From positions 3,055,001-3,092,500 of the forward strand of contig WPIO01000009.1 of assembly GCA_009760855.2 (NCBI GenBank): DNA of 37,500 nucleotides. Direction: 5' to 3'. Below are positions 35,101 through 37,500 of the stretch, one piece after another. The notes beneath the pieces are model-generated. The model was not told the origin of the DNA, did no database searches, and saw only the letters and a list, made by a program, of their open reading frames with translations. The position numbers were made by a program, and so were the translations under genes. Position 1 is the stretch's first letter; the number at the start of each line of letters is the position of its first letter. This DNA comes from Cristatella mucedo. Taxonomy: Eukaryota > Bryozoa > Phylactolaemata > Cristatellidae.

Positions 35101-36634
35101 CGGCCACGTGCGGTCTCGCGACCTCAAGGACCCGTTCGTCGCGCAGCACGCCGCACAGAACGTGCTGCTGCTCGACGCGCTCATTCGCAGCGCCGAGAGC
35201 GAGATGCTGACGCACGCTCGCGACCTCGACCGAGCCGTGCAGCTGCTGTCGCTGTACGGCGCCCGGCCTGAGGCGGCGGCGACGACGACGACGAGCGCGG
35301 CAGCGCCCACCGCCCGCGACACCCTCATGTACCGCGTGAACCCGAATGCCGACGAGAAGGTCACCGCCTCAGTCGAGTGCCTGCTGTTCGTGGCAGCCGG
35401 CGAGAGCGGCGGAGGCGGCGCTCCGCAGCCGGCCGCGGCCGGGGGCAGAGCGAGCGGCGGCGGCGAGTGGGACGCGTCACGACCGACCCTGTGGTGCGGC
35501 CTGGCGAACGGCAAGATTCGCTCGTTCGACGCCGGCAACTGGAAGCTCAATCACAGCTACGTCCAGGCCGAGGATCGCGTCGTCTGCATGGCAGCAGCGA
35601 ACGGGCGCGTGTGGGCCGGCTCGTTCGACCACAACATCTACGTTGTGGAGAGCTCAGCGCGAAAGCTGCAGTACCACTGCCTTCGCGAGCACGACGACTA
35701 CGTGACGGACGTTGTGGCAGCGCCGGCCGGCGGCTACGTCTACTCGGCGGCCATCAACGGCCGCATCATCAAGTTCAACGCGGTCGAGGAGAGCGTCGTG
35801 TCGAGCCTGCGGCTGCAGACGACGTCGCTAATGGGGCTCGTCGTTGACGGCGACGAGCTCTGGTGCAACACCAAGGATCGCATCGTGCGTGTGAGCGCCT
35901 CGGCCGTCGCTGGCGGCGGGGAGGTGCTCACCACTCTGCAGTACGTCGACGAAGAGCAGATGCTGGCGCGCTTCGACACTTTCCTCGTCACCGAGCAGGA
36001 CGTGTGGGCCGGCTGCTCAACGCACGGCCGCCTCGTTGTCTGGGGCCGCGAGTCGGCCGAGCGACGCGCCGTGCTACCGCTCGACTGTCACGGCGTGAGC
36101 CGCATGGTGGCCATCAAGGGCTCCTTATGGGTGGGCTGCAAGGCAGCGGTGTCGTCGTCGGCCGATGCCGCCGGGCCGCAGCCGAGCCTGGCGGTAGCAG
36201 CTGCCGCCGATGCGTACCGGCAGCTCGAGTCGAAGCTCTACGTCGTGAACGGCAAGAGCTACAGCGTTGGCAGCACGTTCGACGCTCACTTCGACACGAT
36301 CCGGTCCGTGTGCACCGCGGCCGACAAGTACATCGTCACCGGCTCGGGCAGCTGCGACGGTCGCATTGCCATCTGGTGCTACCAACCGGATCTGGCCAAC
36401 CCGCAGGTGACGACGAGCGCCACCAGTGCCTGCACCGCCGGCGGCAGCAATTTTGGCGCGGCGCCGAGTTTTTTGGTCGCTACAGAGCTCGTCTGGCCAA
36501 CGCCAATCAAAGAAGTTGGCGATGGAGGTGGCTGGCTCGCGTATCCCGAGCACCTCGCCTCCCTCTGGTGTCTCGCGTCCGGCGCACGGATGACTTCGAT
36601 CCGCTGCGAATCGGCCGTGCGGAAGCTTAAATAA
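26052..36634 (+). CDS. DENND3: DENND3-like protein (DENN domain, PH-like segment, WD40 repeats), four exons
   Basis: Four exons (26052-28066, 30742-31062, 31774-31946, 34838-36634) join in phase and end at TAA 36634. About 1426 residues follow from the GTG at 26077, or 1278 from the first in-frame ATG at 26521; human DENND3 is about 1200. Domain order matches that family: uDENN, core DENN (LLTEQRVVFTAS, YVPLLSVDMIE) and dDENN; a helical stretch (GLNDLFKVFEKD); a PH-like segment ending in WYVLIKEMW; then a WD40 propeller (WCGLANGKI, VWAGSFDHNIYVV, GSGSCDGRIAIW). DENND3 activates Rab12 on endosomal membranes and is tied to autophagy through ULK kinase phosphorylation. That role is family knowledge, not seen here. 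No acceptable ATG precedes the 148-residue N-terminal stretch, so a small upstream first exon is likely. Coding exons are strongly GC-rich compared with the introns. Confidence 0.9.
28597..28662 (-). other. tRNA-like remnant (pseudo-tRNA or SINE head)
   Basis: The minus strand reads TATAGCTCAATCGGCAGAGC, a good A box and D arm, then AGGATCAATCCTC, a weak B box. The acceptor stem does not pair, so this is not a functional tRNA. It lies in the first resolved intron of the DENND3-type gene. Confidence 0.4.
29045..29130. repeat. (TG)n microsatellite, about 43 units
   Basis: An uninterrupted TG array in the intron between the first and second resolved DENND3-type exons, abutting a SINE tail. An alternating purine-pyrimidine array of this length can adopt Z-DNA. 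Confidence 0.95.
29135..29255 (-). mobile_element. SINE with LINE-type tail, next to (TG)n
   Basis: The minus strand shows a degenerate tRNA-like head, the B-box region GTGGTGGGGTCTAGCCC and the tail AGAGATTAAGTTCTCTTAGG, as in the SINE at 8511. Its 3' end meets the (TG)n array at 29045-29130. Confidence 0.55.
30742..31062 (+). CDS. DENND3: DENND3-like exon, helical region between DENN and PH-like segments
   Basis: The acceptor is GACGCTTCCAG. The split glycine codon completes the previous exon (AVE-G-LNDLFKVFEKDP). The text ending FVKYFERLDLAADWDTARRV then FNALTLG aligns with the human region containing FMKRV...IHRLFEALTVG. The donor CTGG|GTAGGG is phase 1. The open frame runs on through the GC-rich intron to 31667, which is readthrough of a retained intron rather than homologous sequence. 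Confidence 0.85.
31774..31946 (+). CDS. DENND3: DENND3-like exon, start of PH-like segment
   Basis: The acceptor is TTCGTTTAACAG and the donor CGA|GTAAGT (perfect consensus), phase 1 in and phase 0 out. The exon encodes VSPDAFKEFYGFWKDNELQ and DKILKVSPLVRTDYGNGR. These align with the family's DPETFKDFYNCWK and KLSSSVKTNLGVGK stretches in register. It was too short and interrupted to show as a long open frame. Confidence 0.88.
32117..32212. repeat. 24-bp minisatellite, four copies
   Basis: The core CCGATTCG recurs at 32125, 32149, 32173 and 32197, exactly 24 bp apart, with conserved flanks (GAACC, TTATATCTG). It lies in the last DENND3-type intron. Confidence 0.85.
32393..32577 (+). mobile_element. 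tRNA-derived SINE with ATTT tail
   Basis: GATAGCCCAGGAGGTCAGAT is the A-box region and GTTGTGGGTTTGAGTCCTGC the B box. The body (GGCTCTTCTGCCGCCATACA, AGGCTGTTTAATCAGCTGAT) and a (TTTA)n tail follow. It sits immediately before the inverted LINE copy H in the last DENND3-type intron. Confidence 0.7.
32578..32878 (+). mobile_element. LINE copy H with 5' inversion
   Basis: From about 32660 to 32878 the plus strand carries the LINE 3' UTR (CCACTAACCATATTTGGATG, TTTGCAGCAAATGTAAAGTG, then an ATT-rich tail). The preceding 32578-32635 matches the same LINE in reverse orientation (TTTTGAGCGTAAGGCTCTCC beside the GAGCCAATTTTGAGCGTCAG stretch of copy A). It lies in the last intron of the DENND3-type gene. 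Confidence 0.65.
33753..34206. mobile_element. DNA-transposon remnant, Tc1/mariner-pogo type, perfect 14-bp TIRs
   Basis: The element opens TACCGTATTTTTAC and closes with the exact reverse complement GTAAAAATACGGTA. The similarity continues inward as AAGTCGCGCC against GGTGCGACTT. TA dinucleotides at both ends fit a TA target duplication. The inside contains a remnant acidic coding stretch: MLDGSEDGAIFEESDHSEY near 33943, then, after a frameshift, EDVSSDTDDEFLANCVD ending in TAA near 34072. This is reminiscent of the acidic C-terminal tail of pogo/Tigger transposases. At 454 bp it is an internally deleted, non-autonomous copy inside the last DENND3-type intron. Confidence 0.75.
34495..34570. 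repeat. degenerate (TGAA)n tract
   Basis: Repeated GAATGAGTGAATGAACGA-type units, about 75 bp, in the last DENND3-type intron. Confidence 0.7.
34838..36634 (+). CDS. DENND3: DENND3-like last exon, PH-like segment and WD40 propeller
   Basis: The acceptor TTCTTTTCGTAG precedes LILTERRISFLGEASSQ, in register with the family's IAMTQKRLFLL. The exon encodes 598 residues. The PH-like (PHenn) part covers about residues 1-85 and ends WYVLIKEMWYG. A helical segment (FVAQHAAQNVLLLDALIRSA) and a Gly/Ala-rich linker follow, then WD40 blades from about residue 210 to 525. Blade cues include TLWCGLANGKIRSFD, VWAGSFDHNIYVVE, DDYVTDVV, DVWAGCSTHGRLVVWG, SLWVGCKA, FDTIRSVC and GRIAIWCYQ. About 70 further C-terminal residues, beyond the human end, run to TAA. 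The upstream acceptor, not the GTG at 34982, sets the true exon start. Confidence 0.9.
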   Translation: MILTERRISFLGEASSQARQITPIDRIEKLEKASKKTFLSGETATLRIVARKGVDDEGLEASSAAKPFTVVLKGDRNEWYVLIKEMWYGHVRSRDLKDPFVAQHAAQNVLLLDALIRSAESEMLTHARDLDRAVQLLSLYGARPEAAATTTTSAAAPTARDTLMYRVNPNADEKVTASVECLLFVAAGESGGGGAPQPAAAGGRASGGGEWDASRPTLWCGLANGKIRSFDAGNWKLNHSYVQAEDRVVCMAAANGRVWAGSFDHNIYVVESSARKLQYHCLREHDDYVTDVVAAPAGGYVYSAAINGRIIKFNAVEESVVSSLRLQTTSLMGLVVDGDELWCNTKDRIVRVSASAVAGGGEVLTTLQYVDEEQMLARFDTFLVTEQDVWAGCSTHGRLVVWGRESAERRAVLPLDCHGVSRMVAIKGSLWVGCKAAVSSSADAAGPQPSLAVAAAADAYRQLESKLYVVNGKSYSVGSTFDAHFDTIRSVCTAADKYIVTGSGSCDGRIAIWCYQPDLANPQVTTSATSACTAGGSNFGAAPSFLVATELVWPTPIKEVGDGGGWLAYPEHLASLWCLASGARMTSIRCESAVRKLK

Positions 36635-37105
36635 CGGCTGCACCCTATGCAGTCAGCGCCGTATCTCGTTCGCACCGAGACACTCTGCTTGGGCGTCCTC
36701 CCTGAAAATGCATCGCAAAGTTCTGCTCAATTGGCAGCCAAGTCCGCCACTGTCTGCGCTAGCCAGGACTTTGTAGTCCATTTTCTCGGCAATGTATTAG
36801 CAAAGCGTTGAGTAATTTGCTAGGTACGCCCTACCCCACTCCAACGCTGCTAGATATGCAATCGTCGTTTGAACTTTTTAAGCCCGAAACATTTAACTCC
36901 ACAGATGAATAGCAGCATGTAGGCTCTGGCAACTGGACCTGCTATTTGGCATTTCGATTTCGCAGGAATGCACAAGCGGCATGCTTAAAACTTTGTATGT
37001 GCATTCAATAACCAGTGCCCGGTATTGAGCAATCGTTTTTCAATCTTAGCGAAGCTTATTTGTGGTAGAGCACTATTAATTGCTGGACCCCGCCCTGGCA
37101 GCGCC
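36635..37105 (+). other. DENND3: 3' UTR and flank of the DENND3-type gene
   Basis: This is non-coding sequence following the TAA. No AATAAA or ATTAAA is visible before the LINE copy at 37106; the nearest weak variant is TTCAATAACC near 37005. Confidence 0.5.
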
Positions 37106-37500
37106 TGGCTTCATCTTCATAATATTGCTAAAATTCGGGCTTGTTTAGATAAAGATACCACGTCCAAGTTGATCCATGCATTCGTGACATCCCGTCTCGA
37201 CTTCTGCAAATCACTCCTTACTGGCCTACCAGCATGTGCGATCAGGGGATTGCAGCTGGTGCAAAACTCTGCAGCTAGACTTGTCTGCCGTGAGCGTCGC
37301 AGGTGCCACATTACTCCACTTCTCGCCGACCTGCACTAGCTACCAGTCAAGCAACGGATTGACTTCAAGGTTTTGTCGCTCACTCTTACGTCCCTTCATT
37401 CTATGGCTCCAGCCTATCTCTCCGACATACTCCCCCATTAGGCCAAGCATCGTACCACCCGCTTTTCGGAATCCAACAGTCTACAAATACCTCGTACAAA
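37106..37500 (+). mobile_element. LINE copy G, RT C-terminal region, runs off the window
   Basis: The plus strand encodes LHNIAKIRACLDKDT, FVTSRLDFCKSLLTGLPACA and RLVCRERRRCHITPLLADLH, then a stop (CACTAG) within the expected text, then QRIDFKVLSLTLTSLHSMAP. It is close to copies A and D in the opposite orientation. It is 5'-truncated at about 37106; the 3' end is outside the window. Confidence 0.85.

Overview
The window is a piece of a metazoan nuclear genome, most likely from an invertebrate, although the sequence does not fix the species. The signs are spliced genes with GT-AG (and one GC-AG) introns whose products resemble animal proteins, many 5'-truncated non-LTR retrotransposons, tRNA-derived SINEs, long dinucleotide microsatellites and a DNA-transposon remnant. 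There are no operons, Shine-Dalgarno sites, CRISPR arrays or prokaryotic genes.

Two protein genes can be supported. On the minus strand, 14233 down to 3253, lie the first five recognisable coding exons of an SLC22A18-type major facilitator transporter: N terminus, TM1, the motif A loop, and TM5 with the antiporter-type GPxxGG motif. About 255 codons join in phase across four introns. The rest of the gene was not found and probably lies beyond the left edge. On the plus strand, 26052 to 36634, lies a DENND3-type gene in four GC-rich coding exons that join in phase. It encodes a tripartite DENN domain, a helical region, a PH-like segment and a C-terminal WD40 propeller ending in TAA at 36634. 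Its 5' end is not resolved. DENND3 is known as an exchange factor for Rab12 in endosome and autophagy trafficking. The two genes diverge from each other across a region whose 20.4-22.0 kb part is rich in G+C and CpG and may hold one or both promoters.

Layout: 1-1043 unannotated; 1044-3790 three minus-strand LINE copies packed around transporter exon 5; 4786-4918 exon 4; 4919-10146 long intron with a second LINE-type copy and SINEs; 10147-10292 exon 3; 10504-11160 very large CT/CTGT microsatellite inside an intron; 11598-11695 exon 2; 12033-13260 old LINE copy; 13896-14233 start-codon exon; 14.2-20.4 kb SINEs, LINE copy and GA/CT repeats; 20.4-26.0 kb GC-rich divergent region with a (CT)n tract and repeat fragments; 26.05-36.63 kb DENND3-type gene, whose introns hold a (TG)n tract, SINEs, an inverted LINE, a 24-bp minisatellite and a TA-flanked DNA-transposon remnant; 37106-37500 another LINE copy running off the right edge.

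The two genes do not form an evident pathway. I see no new multi-gene system. The best-supported unusual points concern repeats (a SINE sharing its tail with the resident LINE, a LINE with a 5' inversion, a TIR element) and gene structure (a GC-AG intron, an extended DENND3 N terminus).
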